Positions 8,773 through 17,427 of a stretch of 64,000 nucleotides of DNA are shown here, in pieces. Under the pieces are notes generated by a model. That model worked only from the letters and a program-made list of their open reading frames with translations, ran no database searches and had not been told where the DNA came from. The stretch's first letter is position 1, and the number at the start of each line of letters is the position of its first letter. Source of the stretch: Leucothrix pacifica (lineage in GTDB: Bacteria > Pseudomonadota > Gammaproteobacteria > Thiotrichales > Thiotrichaceae); the NCBI RefSeq assembly GCF_003172875.1, contig NZ_QGKM01000001.1, positions 55,078 to 119,077 on the forward strand. The letters run 5' to 3'. Made by a program: the position numbers and the translations under genes.

Positions 8773-9161
8773 AAATAGTCGCTTCGTGAAAACGGACGTA
8801 AGAAAGGTAGTACGAGTGCCCGAATCGATTATTGCATGATTGGTAATAATTCCCAATGTTTTGAAAGTCTTTGCATTGCTTGGCTTAATGCGATGTAACT
8901 TATCGGAGTAACAACTGAATGCAGCGGTGACGAAGTTTGAATTTTAACTGAGGAGAGAGTGTGAACCTGAGATAATGCGCATAAATTACAGGCATTAAAA
9001 AACCAAAGGGAGATAGCTAACAAAGTGGCTTTCGTTAACTACCTCCGATTGGTTGAGGAGGAGGAAATCATCTTACGGGTTAAATATTATCTATTTTGCT
9101 GCTCTGCAACAATTGATTAAAACTCAATAAAGAGTTTAGAAAACCTAACCCCTACAATCCG
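8773..9161. other. Intergenic region upstream of the ABC importer operon
   Basis: No convincing gene, RNA or riboswitch is seen. An open frame at 8829-9023 on the minus strand has no family features or good ribosome binding site. The segment must carry the promoter and leader of the minus-strand importer operon and the terminal part of the next upstream transcript. Confidence 0.4.
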
Positions 9162-9377
9162 TTACCGCCAACCCTGAATCCACTGCGCCTCATTCTTAAG
9201 CTCCGTCCAGTCTATGGACTCTGCACGTTTCGATAGAATCGCCTCCAGAATGCAAGACTCAACCAAGCCCTCCTCATCAAATTCCACCTTAGTGATAATA
9301 AAATGCTTTTCACGGTTTTTAGGCGTGACAGCCGTCCATTTGCTATTGAGTAATTTTTTCGGGTTAATTCTTATCAT
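9162..9377 (-). CDS. Small tryptophan-rich protein of the TIGR02450 family
   Basis: A 71-residue protein beginning MIRINPKKLLNSKWTAVTP and ending in WIQGWR, with conserved NREKHFIITKV in between. This pattern (N-terminal NPKKLL.SKWTAV.P and C-terminal W.QGW) is that of a widespread small family of unknown function in Proteobacteria and cyanobacteria. It is cytoplasmic with no signal peptide. It is probably monocistronic, since both flanks are about 85 bases or more. The function is not known. Confidence 0.8.
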   Translation of the reverse strand: MIRINPKKLLNSKWTAVTPKNREKHFIITKVEFDEEGLVESCILEAILSKRAESIDWTELKNEAQWIQGWR

Positions 9378-9463
9378 GGCAACTCGCTATTATCCCACCA
9401 AGGGTATTTTTTCTAAATGACTAAGCTAATCAGCATTACATAGTGACGCCTGTCAGGATAGCT

Positions 9464-10678
9464 TTACTCACCCAATACCCGCTCACAAATATACTCACCA
9501 ATTGGAATCGCTGATGTTGCCGCTGGCGAAGGCGCATTACACACATGCAAACTGCGCGCACTTTCCGCAAACAGAAAGTCATGCACTAATGAGCCATCTT
9601 TCATTACCGCCTGCGCCCGAATCCCTGCCGGATAGGGCTGCAAATCTTCCAGTTTCAATTGCGGACAATACTTCTGTACTTGCCTCAAATAGCCCGGCTT
9701 ATACCAAGAATTCTTAGTTTCAATCAGACCGGTTTTCCAGTTGTCCCGTAACACTTTCCAAAATCCGGGAAAGCGCACCATATCCCAGATATCCTGCAAG
9801 CTAATATTAATCTTGCCATAGCCCTCACGCTTCCAGCCCTGCACAGCGTTAGGGCCCACTGTCACACTACCATCAATCATGCGGGTGAGATGAACCCCTA
9901 AAAACGGCAAATCCGGATCAGGAATGGGATAGATCAGGTGATTGACTATGCCGTTGTACTTCGCAGGGAGTTGGTAGTATTCCCCCCTAAACGGAATAAT
10001 CTGAAAGTCAGTGTCAATGCCCAGCATTTTGGTAGTTCGATCAGCCATCAGGCCCGAGCAAGTTATCAAATAACGCGTACTTAGTTGAGTCTCGTTGCTG
10101 CTAGCATACTGATTCCGTATTTTCACCATCACATCAATCTGCTCTGGCGTTTCCATCAAACCGATCACTTCATGCTGCAATCGCGCCTCGCCACCTGCGG
10201 CTACAAAGGCTTCCACCATCTTCTCAGTCACTAGCTGATAGTTAACGATACCAGTGGTTTTTACCAGCAAACCACCGATGCCGGTGATATTGGGTTCGCG
10301 TTGTTTGAGTTGCTCTTCAGACAACCACTCCACATCCAGCCCGTTCTGCTCAGATCGCTCATAGAGGGCCTGCATGCGCTGGTATTCCAGTTCATTAGTC
10401 GCTACTAGCAACTTGCCACATTGGTCATACGGAATGTTATACTGCTCGCAAAAGGCAATGGTTGCATCAACCCCTCGACGGCAAAAATCGGCTTTTAAAC
10501 TACCGGGGGCGTAATAAATACCTGCGTGAATAACCCCACTATTGTGACCGGTTTGGTGTTTGGAATAGCCGTCTTCTTTTTCCAGCAGCAAAACAGATTT
10601 ATCAGGCTGGCGTTGTTTGAGTTGCCAGGCGGTGGAAACACCCACAATGCCACCACCGACAATAATGTAATCGTACAT
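9464..10678 (-). CDS. lhgO: L-2-hydroxyglutarate oxidase
   Basis: FAD-dependent oxidation of L-2-hydroxyglutarate to 2-oxoglutarate at the membrane, feeding electrons to the quinone pool. The 404-residue length fits LhgO. An N-terminal Rossmann motif YDYIIVGGGIVGVSTAWQL is followed by GHNSGVIHAGIYYAPGSLKA, a hallmark of the L-2-hydroxyglutarate dehydrogenase family, and by VGPNAV near residue 275. It ends at a C-terminal GEYI segment. The sulfurtransferase gene lies 12 bases upstream on the same strand, so they share a transcript. Related FAD oxidoreductases cannot be excluded but the family match is good. Confidence 0.9.
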   Translation of the reverse strand: MYDYIIVGGGIVGVSTAWQLKQRQPDKSVLLLEKEDGYSKHQTGHNSGVIHAGIYYAPGSLKADFCRRGVDATIAFCEQYNIPYDQCGKLLVATNELEYQRMQALYERSEQNGLDVEWLSEEQLKQREPNITGIGGLLVKTTGIVNYQLVTEKMVEAFVAAGGEARLQHEVIGLMETPEQIDVMVKIRNQYASSNETQLSTRYLITCSGLMADRTTKMLGIDTDFQIIPFRGEYYQLPAKYNGIVNHLIYPIPDPDLPFLGVHLTRMIDGSVTVGPNAVQGWKREGYGKINISLQDIWDMVRFPGFWKVLRDNWKTGLIETKNSWYKPGYLRQVQKYCPQLKLEDLQPYPAGIRAQAVMKDGSLVHDFLFAESARSLHVCNAPSPAATSAIPIGEYICERVLGE

Positions 10679-10690
10679 TGTCTGCCTCTC

Positions 10691-11551
10691 TTAGGCGTTT
10701 GAAGCGGTAGTGGCTAGTGGTAAATCCTCACGAGCCCCCCATTCACTCCATGAACCATCGTAAACAGACAAGTCAGGATACCCACAGACATGCGCGGCAA
10801 GTGCCAAATGGCAGGCTGTCACACCAGAGCCACAGCTGAAAATCAGGCGTTGATCTTTATTGGCTAACTCGCTGAATAATGGTGCTAATTTCTCAGTGGA
10901 TTTGAGGAAGCCATTATTCAGTAATCCCATAAATGGCAAATTCTTAGCACCCGGCATATGGCCACTTCGTAAGACTTCACGCGGCTCTGCCTCAGTACCA
11001 TCAAAGCGACTGGCCGCTCTGGCATCCAGCACGACAGCTGAGTCATCATCCAATGCTTGCAGGACAGCATCAACGTCAGAAATCATGTCGGGTTGATAGC
11101 TGGCGACAAAATTACCGTTTTTTGGCGGCTCCGGTGCATCTGTATTCAAAGGGAGTCCGGCAGACTGCCATGCGGGTAAGCCACCATCTAAAATCGCTAC
11201 CGCCTCATGTCCCATTGCGCGGAACATCCACCACGCTCGCGGGCTTGAGAACATCCCCAAGGAATCGTATACAACCACGTCACTGTTTTGGTTCACACCT
11301 AACGCCTGCACCGCATCTGAAAACAGCTCAGGGGTCGGCATCATGTGTGGATACTCGGCCCCTTGCTGACAAATCTCCTGATCAAAATCAAAATACTGCG
11401 CATTATCTATGCGTTGTTGTTGCCACTCACTGCGTCCATCACGTTGCATAGCAGGCATAAAATAACTGGCATCCAGCACCACTAGATTGTCAGTATCAAG
11501 GCGATGAGAAAGTTGTTCGGCAGTGATTAATGGTGTGGGAAAGGTATTCAT
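10691..11551 (-). CDS. sseA: 3-mercaptopyruvate/thiosulfate sulfurtransferase (tandem rhodanese)
   Basis: Transfers a sulfane sulfur from 3-mercaptopyruvate or thiosulfate to an acceptor. Two rhodanese domains are present: an inactive N-terminal one (VVLDASYFMP..., YDSLGMFSSPRAWWMF) and an active C-terminal one with FSCGSGVTACH near residue 235, where the loop CGSGVT marks mercaptopyruvate sulfurtransferases. The ATG at 11551 (286 residues) is preferred over an in-frame start at 11596, which would overlap the upstream gene and add 15 residues not seen in the family. It is co-oriented with lhgO and the esterase gene. Confidence 0.9.
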   Translation of the reverse strand: MNTFPTPLITAEQLSHRLDTDNLVVLDASYFMPAMQRDGRSEWQQQRIDNAQYFDFDQEICQQGAEYPHMMPTPELFSDAVQALGVNQNSDVVVYDSLGMFSSPRAWWMFRAMGHEAVAILDGGLPAWQSAGLPLNTDAPEPPKNGNFVASYQPDMISDVDAVLQALDDDSAVVLDARAASRFDGTEAEPREVLRSGHMPGAKNLPFMGLLNNGFLKSTEKLAPLFSELANKDQRLIFSCGSGVTACHLALAAHVCGYPDLSVYDGSWSEWGAREDLPLATTASNA

Positions 11552-11565
11552 AGTCAGGCTCTCGG

Positions 11566-12699
11566 TTAGCGTGGGTGTCGCTTGAAGAAGAGCCATATTA
11601 TTTCAGAAATATTCGGACCACGCGACTCGCTGTATTTAGCCGGGTTGCCACCAATCCAGCCGTGCTTCAGCTTTTCTACCAATAAAGTTTCTACGGGTGT
11701 GCTGGTGCTCCCGCGTTGATACAGGCGATATTCCCAGCCGATATCACGCGTTTTATGAGCGATGGGATCAGGACGCTCTTTGCGGGCACGCTTGACCTCA
11801 AGCCAGCTGTCACGCAGGTTAAGCGCTGATTGCAGCTCAACGGTTTGGTCATTTTGCGATTGAATAATCAATAAGGGCGCGAGCTTGCCTTTGCCTTTTA
11901 GTTGAGTTTTCATACGCCTCACTGTGTTGGCAATACTATGATATTTCACCGATAAGAATTGATTAATCCGCACAGCTCGCGCTGACTCGCCATAAGCAAC
12001 ACCCGCGACACTCGCGCCGGAGGCAAACAACTTGCCATGTGCCACCAATGCCGCCACACTCATGGCCGCACCTGAGGACAATCCGGTGATATGAATACGT
12101 TCTTTATCCACCGTAAATTCGCCTTGTACCTGCTCGATAATACGGTTTAAATCCTCTACTTCACCCGTGCCTGAACGCACATGAAAGCGCTGCCACCATC
12201 CCCAGCAATTCAAATTCCGCATGCCGATATAGCGCGTCACAAAGGGATAGACCACGATAAAACGCTCGCGATCCGCTACCTCATCAAAGCCGGAGGCCGC
12301 ACGAATATCCAGATGGGTTTGTTTGCAACCATGCAACACCATTACTAGTGGCAGCTCCTCATCCAGCCGGTATCCGGATGGTGTGTAAACGATGTAATCA
12401 CGCGCTTGTGACAGCAGATATAAACCTGCAGGACTGCTTAACTCATGAGTGTTTCCCAATGGCAAATAATCAGGATTGGATTGGCGCTCTGCAGCCAAGA
12501 GCAAGCTTTCTTCAAAGGGTTCTGAGGGTGTCGAGACAACCACTTCGGGCGTTGGACCATCAACTGCCGTTGTGTCATCAGGAACTTCAATATCTCGCGG
12601 GCGCGGACGGAATCGTTGAAAGCGTGGTAGTGCACGCACCTTCAGCTTGTCATATAAACGATGTAGCCGGGTGCTTATAACTTTATAATAATTCTTCAT
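11566..12699 (-). CDS. Polyhydroxybutyrate-depolymerase-family (LpqC/Esterase_phb) alpha/beta hydrolase
   Basis: A hydrolase of the PHB-depolymerase/feruloyl-esterase type. Features are the oxyanion-hole motif VMVLHGCKQT, the nucleophile motif GLSSGAAM, a WGWWQRF segment, and a late KHGWIGG containing the likely catalytic histidine. There is no convincing signal peptide; instead there is a basic N-terminal extension of about 80 residues, so the protein may act on intracellular polymer or short esters. ATG at 12699 is preferred; a GTG at 12741 would lengthen it by 14 residues. The exact substrate is unknown. Confidence 0.82.
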   Translation of the reverse strand: MKNYYKVISTRLHRLYDKLKVRALPRFQRFRPRPRDIEVPDDTTAVDGPTPEVVVSTPSEPFEESLLLAAERQSNPDYLPLGNTHELSSPAGLYLLSQARDYIVYTPSGYRLDEELPLVMVLHGCKQTHLDIRAASGFDEVADRERFIVVYPFVTRYIGMRNLNCWGWWQRFHVRSGTGEVEDLNRIIEQVQGEFTVDKERIHITGLSSGAAMSVAALVAHGKLFASGASVAGVAYGESARAVRINQFLSVKYHSIANTVRRMKTQLKGKGKLAPLLIIQSQNDQTVELQSALNLRDSWLEVKRARKERPDPIAHKTRDIGWEYRLYQRGSTSTPVETLLVEKLKHGWIGGNPAKYSESRGPNISEIIWLFFKRHPR

Positions 12700-12829
12700 T
12701 TTATGGAGTAGTGAACGCAGCACTTGCAACCTCAGATACACTAATTGGATAATGTGTTACACATCAGTGGCCTCTGACAGGGCTTAAAGTTCACACTATT
12801 TCATCAATTTAATAACCTGGAAATAACTC

Positions 12830-13153
12830 ATGACCTTTGTCGTTACCGATAACTGTATCAAGTGCAAGTACACGGATTGTGTTGAAGTTTGCCCCGTGGA
12901 TTGCTTTCATGAGGGTAACAACTTCCTGACGATTGATCCAGACGAGTGTATTGATTGCTCCTTATGCGTACCTGAATGTCCCGCAGAAGCTATTTTTGCG
13001 GAAGAAGACTTACCGGAAGATCAACTACATTTCATTAAAATTAATGCGGACTTATCCGCTGAATGGCCCGTCATCAGTGAAATGAAACCTCACCCGGAAG
13101 ATGCCGCAGAGTGGGACGGCGTGAAGGATAAATTGCAATATCTGGAACGCTAA
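12830..13153 (+). CDS. fdxA: 7Fe-8S ferredoxin
   Basis: A 107-residue low-potential electron carrier with two cluster-binding regions: [18 protein letters not shown] (residues 9-26, the altered first motif that leaves a 3Fe-4S cluster) and [12 protein letters not shown] (about 40-51, a full 4Fe-4S motif). The length and the long acidic C-terminal tail match FdxA of Proteobacteria and Azotobacter ferredoxin I. The following regulator starts one base after its stop codon, so the genes are coupled. Confidence 0.95.
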   Translation: MTFVVTDNCIKCKYTDCVEVCPVDCFHEGNNFLTIDPDECIDCSLCVPECPAEAIFAEEDLPEDQLHFIKINADLSAEWPVISEMKPHPEDAAEWDGVKDKLQYLER

Positions 13154-13723
13154 GTGATTGAAGACAAACACCGTATCGGTCAACAAATACGGGACTTACG
13201 CAAGGCTAAAGGCATTAGCTTAAGCACATTGGCGACGACGATTGGTCGGTCTGTTGGCTATATGAGTCAGGTCGAGCGCGGTGTTTCAGAGGTGAAGCTG
13301 TCGATGCTTCAGTCGATCAGCGATGCCCTTGGCGTGTCGATCAGCTGGTTTTTTCATGCCAGTCAGGAAGCTGATAGCAAGGAGGCGGATTATATTGTGC
13401 GGCACAATCTGCGGCGCTCGTTGGATCTGTCTGGCTCCGGCATTACCGAACAACTCCTGTCACCGCGCCTTAGCGGGCAACTACAGCTGATCCTCACAAC
13501 CATTGCACCCGGTGCAACCACCGGGCCGGATGCACGCCGTCGTGATGGTGAGGAAGCGGGTTATTTGCAATCAGGCTCTCTGGAACTGCAGATTGGTGAA
13601 AATACCTTTCAACTGGAGGCAGGTGATAGCTTTTCACTGGTTGGGGATGAGCCACACCGTTGTCATAATTCCAGTGAGGAAGATGCGGTGATTGTTTGGG
13701 TGATTACGCCGCCATCATACTGA
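13154..13723 (+). CDS. XRE-family helix-turn-helix regulator with C-terminal cupin domain
   Basis: A 189-residue PuuR-like regulator. Residues 7-65 form an HTH_XRE domain (GQQIRDLRKAKGISLSTLA...GYMSQVERG). Residues about 110-186 form a cupin barrel (GEEAGYLQSGSLELQIG, GDSFSLVGDEPHRCHN), which often binds small amino-acid or amine ligands. The start is GTG at 13154, immediately after the fdxA stop. Proteins of this build usually control amine, proline-derivative or carbohydrate catabolism; the target here is not evident. Confidence 0.88.
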   Translation: MIEDKHRIGQQIRDLRKAKGISLSTLATTIGRSVGYMSQVERGVSEVKLSMLQSISDALGVSISWFFHASQEADSKEADYIVRHNLRRSLDLSGSGITEQLLSPRLSGQLQLILTTIAPGATTGPDARRRDGEEAGYLQSGSLELQIGENTFQLEAGDSFSLVGDEPHRCHNSSEEDAVIVWVITPPSY

Positions 13724-13813
13724 TATTTAAACATAGTTTAAACATGCCGCTTTAACAGCACTGTCTCATTTCATGCTAGACTAAACCACTCAGTCACACA
13801 TTCTTTGGTAACC

Positions 13814-15361
13814 ATGAAACGACTTAAATTACCTATTGGTATCCAATCTTTCGCTAAAATCCGCAGTGATGACTATTATTATGTCGACAAAACGGCATTG
13901 GCTTTGGAATTAATCGAGGGGGCTTCGCACTACTTCCTTTCTAGGCCGCGTCGTTTTGGTAAAAGTTTATTTTTAGATACCCTAAAAGAACTATTTGAAG
14001 GCAATGAGCCACTATTTCAGGGCCTAGCAATACATGATCAATGGGATTGGGCAGTCAAATATCCCGTGTTACGTTTTAGCTTTGGTATCGGGAATTTCAC
14101 CGAACCGAATTACTTACACCAAAACTTAATGGCGCAACTGGATACTCTTGAAACTCAGGCTGGCTCACAGTCTGGCTATAATACCTGCCCAGAACGTTTC
14201 CAATATTTAATTCGCCATTTGCATCAACAAACCGGCTTACCCGTGGTAGTGCTGGTTGATGAATATGACAAACCCATCTTAGATGCCCTACAAGACCCGG
14301 CACTTGCCCGTCAAAACCGTGACTTCCTGCGCGGATTTTATGGCACGATCAAAGATAATGACGCACACATTAAGTTCACCTTTTTAACTGGCGTCAGTAA
14401 GTTTTCTAAAGTCAGCCTTTTCTCCGGCCTTAATAACTTAAAAGACATTACACTGGATCATCGCTACTCAACACTCTGTGGCTATACTGACAATGATATC
14501 GATACCGTCTTTAAACCTGAGTTAGCGGGACTTAATCGAGAGGATGTTCGCACTTGGTACAACGGTTATAATTGGCTTGGTGGTGGGGTTTACAACCCCT
14601 TTGATATTTTACAACTATTCGATAACCGAGAATTTAAGAGCTACTGGTTTGAAACAGGCACACCTACTTTTTTAGTTGATCATCTCGCTAAAAATCATTT
14701 TTTTAGCCCCGACTTAGCCGCGTTACAGTCAGATGCTGCGCTACTCTCCGCCTTTGATATTGAACATATCAGTAATGAAGCGCTGTTATTTCAAACAGGT
14801 TATTTGACGATCCACGATACTCAACAGCCCTTATTGGGTCATTGGATTTATACCTTGGGTTATCCCAATTTAGAGGTAAAGAGTAGCTTAAATACCAGTT
14901 TATTAAGTGCTTACGGGTGCGATGAAAGCAAGGTATTAAAAAACCGCTTAAGTCTGTTGCGTATTTTACAAACGGGAACTTTAGAAGCACTTAAAGCGCT
15001 GTTTCATGCCTTCTTTGCCAGCATTCCACACCAATGGTATACCAAAAATGATATTGCGGATTATGAAGGATATTACGCGAGTGTGTTCTACTCCTACTTT
15101 GCAGCGTTAGGCCTGGATGTAGTCGTCGAAGACTCAACCAATCACGGTCGCTTAGACATGGTCTTGAAATTTGAAAATCAGGTCTATTTGTTTGAGTTCA
15201 AAGTGGTCGAACTCACTTCGAATGGAACAGCCTTGCAGCAAATCAAAGACAAGCAGTATGCGGATAAGTATCGTGCACTGAATCAACCTATTCATTTGAT
15301 TGGTGTGGAGTTTAGTCGAGAAAATCGAAATATTGTGGGGTTTGAGGTAGAGCAAGCATAA
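13814..15361 (+). CDS. AAA-ATPase-like protein with C-terminal PD-(D/E)XK nuclease-like domain (DUF1703/AAA-ATPase_like)
   Basis: A 515-residue protein of a family often present in many copies in Bacteroidetes and some Gammaproteobacteria. The N-terminal region (IQSFAKIRSDDYYYVDKT, then FLSRPRRFGKSLFLDTL) is the typical AAA-ATPase_like start with an unusual P-loop RPRRFGKS. The Walker B-like segment is VVVLVDEYDKPI. The C-terminal part (GRLDMVLKF, VYLFEFKVVE) matches the PD-(D/E)XK-like domain with D and ExK residues in place. ATG at 13814 is chosen over an in-frame TTG at 13805. The biological role is unknown; an anti-phage or mobile-element role is speculation. Confidence 0.88.
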   Translation: MKRLKLPIGIQSFAKIRSDDYYYVDKTALALELIEGASHYFLSRPRRFGKSLFLDTLKELFEGNEPLFQGLAIHDQWDWAVKYPVLRFSFGIGNFTEPNYLHQNLMAQLDTLETQAGSQSGYNTCPERFQYLIRHLHQQTGLPVVVLVDEYDKPILDALQDPALARQNRDFLRGFYGTIKDNDAHIKFTFLTGVSKFSKVSLFSGLNNLKDITLDHRYSTLCGYTDNDIDTVFKPELAGLNREDVRTWYNGYNWLGGGVYNPFDILQLFDNREFKSYWFETGTPTFLVDHLAKNHFFSPDLAALQSDAALLSAFDIEHISNEALLFQTGYLTIHDTQQPLLGHWIYTLGYPNLEVKSSLNTSLLSAYGCDESKVLKNRLSLLRILQTGTLEALKALFHAFFASIPHQWYTKNDIADYEGYYASVFYSYFAALGLDVVVEDSTNHGRLDMVLKFENQVYLFEFKVVELTSNGTALQQIKDKQYADKYRALNQPIHLIGVEFSRENRNIVGFEVEQA

Positions 15362-15472
15362 ATACTACATTGTCTCTTTGTCAGGAGATAACAACCACTT
15401 ATTTTCCCCTCATAGCTTACGTCTTATTATTCCTGCTAAATATCTTGTTATATGAAATAACTAGGTATAGCA

Positions 15473-17356
15473 ATGAAACTCCTCAAAAAATCACTTTGCA
15501 CGCTTGCCATCACTCTATGGGCAAACCAGCTAGTTGCAAGTCCATGGCCAACAGGCATAGATGACAAAGTATCACTCGTTCAAAACTGGACTATCTCCAT
15601 TCCTGTGCTTGATAACGATATCGGTCATAATTTAGAAATATCAGACTTTAATGCGACCTCTGTTGCATGGGGCAGCATCACGCTCAGTGAAGACAAACAA
15701 TCGCTTAACTACAAACCACGAAATAATTTCGTCGGTACAGATGAATTTTGGTATGTCCTGAAAGATGATCAGGGACGAACAAATGCAGCAAAGGTTGTTG
15801 CTGAAGTCGTTTCAAGTGTCTGGCCTGAAGCGAAAACGGATTCTGTTGATGCAACATATGATGAAGTTGTAAAAATTCCTGTTCTGGATAATGACATCGG
15901 CACTAATTTGAAAGTTATCAGCGTCAACGAGTGGTCTGTTAACCAAGGAAAGGCATGGATCAGTTCAAATAATGAAATCAGTTATCAGCAATACGGTGAA
16001 GCACGTGGTAAGCAGCAAGATGAGTTTTGGTACGTGTTCGAAGATCAGTGGGGACGAAAAAATTCTGCCAAAGTGATTGTTTCACTCACGGAAAAAGCAA
16101 GCACTGCATGGCCAACCGCGACACCTGATGAGGCAGTAGCAAACAATGGCCTACGCGTGAATATTCCGGTTCTTGAGAATGATATTGGTGATGAGCTAAA
16201 AATCGAAGCAACTAATGAGTGGTCTCAAAATGGAGGAAAAACGCGGATTATAGGCGACATCATTCGCTACACCCCTCCGGCTAATTTTTCCGGAACAGAT
16301 AGTTTCTGGTATGTGTTTGTAGACAATCAAGGCAGAACCAATAGTGCAAGAGTAGATGTAGAAGTCACTGAAAATAAAGAAAAGTCAGTGGTTGAGTTCT
16401 GCGACAATACTTATGAAACGGATGGAACAAAAGCAAATACACAACTGAGCAACTCATCTCCTTTAGCACCTGTTAGTTACCCCTCCACTATTTATCAATA
16501 CTCATATTTTACGGATGAGGATGGCAACCGCATTTCGAGTTGGGTAACTGACGAACGAGCTTATTACACAGAAAGAACGGATTCCGAATCTGTGCTTTGG
16601 ATGAAAGTTAATGGCTCAGTCAGTCGTGTCTCTTCAATTGCTAATGGTTTTGAAGGCCAACCATTCAATCCACTTGCCAGTTATCAGGGTGCATTTTACT
16701 TTGTTCAGGAAGGTCGCCATTTATATTCTCACGATGGTGGTAAATTAACTCATTTAGGTGATCTTTTATTAGACCTTGGTGCTGGTAATTTTTACACCTA
16801 TGAAGATGGCCACACTCCTGATGATAGTGAATATATCAATGCTGCCACTAACCTAACCTGGGGTGCTGAACATCGTGGCGGAGCTGGCGACGCGCTACAC
16901 TTGGAAGTACTCAATCTCATTAATCCAACCGATGGGGCTACCCCAATCCGCAAATATACTTATTTAAGGATAAGTGAAGATACCGGTAGTCAGCCAATTA
17001 AAATTCAAACGACGACAACTTACTCCAGCTCTAATTCATATCAAAATGAGAGTAATAGCAGTTTTTATTACTTTAACGGACTGGACTACTATAAGTACTT
17101 TTTCAGTGATGGTACTCGTGATGGTGTGCAATTCACCTCAAGCAACTGGGAGCACACTATCAAACAAAGTGACAACGGTGTTGTTCTAGAGAGTACTGGC
17201 GGGGTGATTAGTAAGTTTGTTGAAGACAGAGGGCGCCTATTTATAATTACCGATGCGTTCGACCCCGGCCCATTTTTTTCTAACGCTTACCAGTCAAAAC
17301 TGTTTGTCGTTAATAATACAACGGATGAGCTTGTTGAGTTAGCAGGCTGCGAATAA
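15473..17356 (+). CDS. Exported protein with three Ig-like (Big_9-type) repeats and an unassigned C-terminal domain
   Basis: A 627-residue exported protein. Residues 1-23 are a signal peptide ending near LVAS. Three repeats of about 90 residues follow (about 24-112, 113-206, 207-302). Each opens with a Trp-Pro pair (SPWPTG, SVWPEA, TAWPTA), contains IPVLDNDIG or IPVLENDIG, and closes with DEFWYVLKDDQGRTN-like text. This resembles the VLxNDxD repeats of bacterial Ig/cadherin-like adhesin modules. The C-terminal 320 residues (from about 303) are rich in Tyr, Ser and Asn and match nothing I recognise. A strong terminator follows. A cell-surface or matrix role is inferred only. Confidence 0.75.
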   Translation: MKLLKKSLCTLAITLWANQLVASPWPTGIDDKVSLVQNWTISIPVLDNDIGHNLEISDFNATSVAWGSITLSEDKQSLNYKPRNNFVGTDEFWYVLKDDQGRTNAAKVVAEVVSSVWPEAKTDSVDATYDEVVKIPVLDNDIGTNLKVISVNEWSVNQGKAWISSNNEISYQQYGEARGKQQDEFWYVFEDQWGRKNSAKVIVSLTEKASTAWPTATPDEAVANNGLRVNIPVLENDIGDELKIEATNEWSQNGGKTRIIGDIIRYTPPANFSGTDSFWYVFVDNQGRTNSARVDVEVTENKEKSVVEFCDNTYETDGTKANTQLSNSSPLAPVSYPSTIYQYSYFTDEDGNRISSWVTDERAYYTERTDSESVLWMKVNGSVSRVSSIANGFEGQPFNPLASYQGAFYFVQEGRHLYSHDGGKLTHLGDLLLDLGAGNFYTYEDGHTPDDSEYINAATNLTWGAEHRGGAGDALHLEVLNLINPTDGATPIRKYTYLRISEDTGSQPIKIQTTTTYSSSNSYQNESNSSFYYFNGLDYYKYFFSDGTRDGVQFTSSNWEHTIKQSDNGVVLESTGGVISKFVEDRGRLFIITDAFDPGPFFSNAYQSKLFVVNNTTDELVELAGCE

Positions 17357-17360
17357 AACA

Positions 17361-17391
17361 AAGGCCCGGAATACATAATGTTTCGGGCCTT
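17361..17391. terminator. Bidirectional rho-independent terminator
   Basis: AAGGCCCGGAA (17361-17371) pairs with TTTCGGGCCTT (17381-17391) through 11 pairs including one wobble. A-rich flank on the left and T-run on the right serve the two convergent genes. Confidence 0.85.
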
Positions 17392-17427
17392 TTACTGTCA
17401 CTGTGTCTGTTTTTGAGCTACTGCCCT

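Noticed and set aside
8829..9023. 64-codon minus-strand frame upstream of the ABC importer
   Set aside because: No ribosome site or family similarity; more likely leader or promoter DNA.
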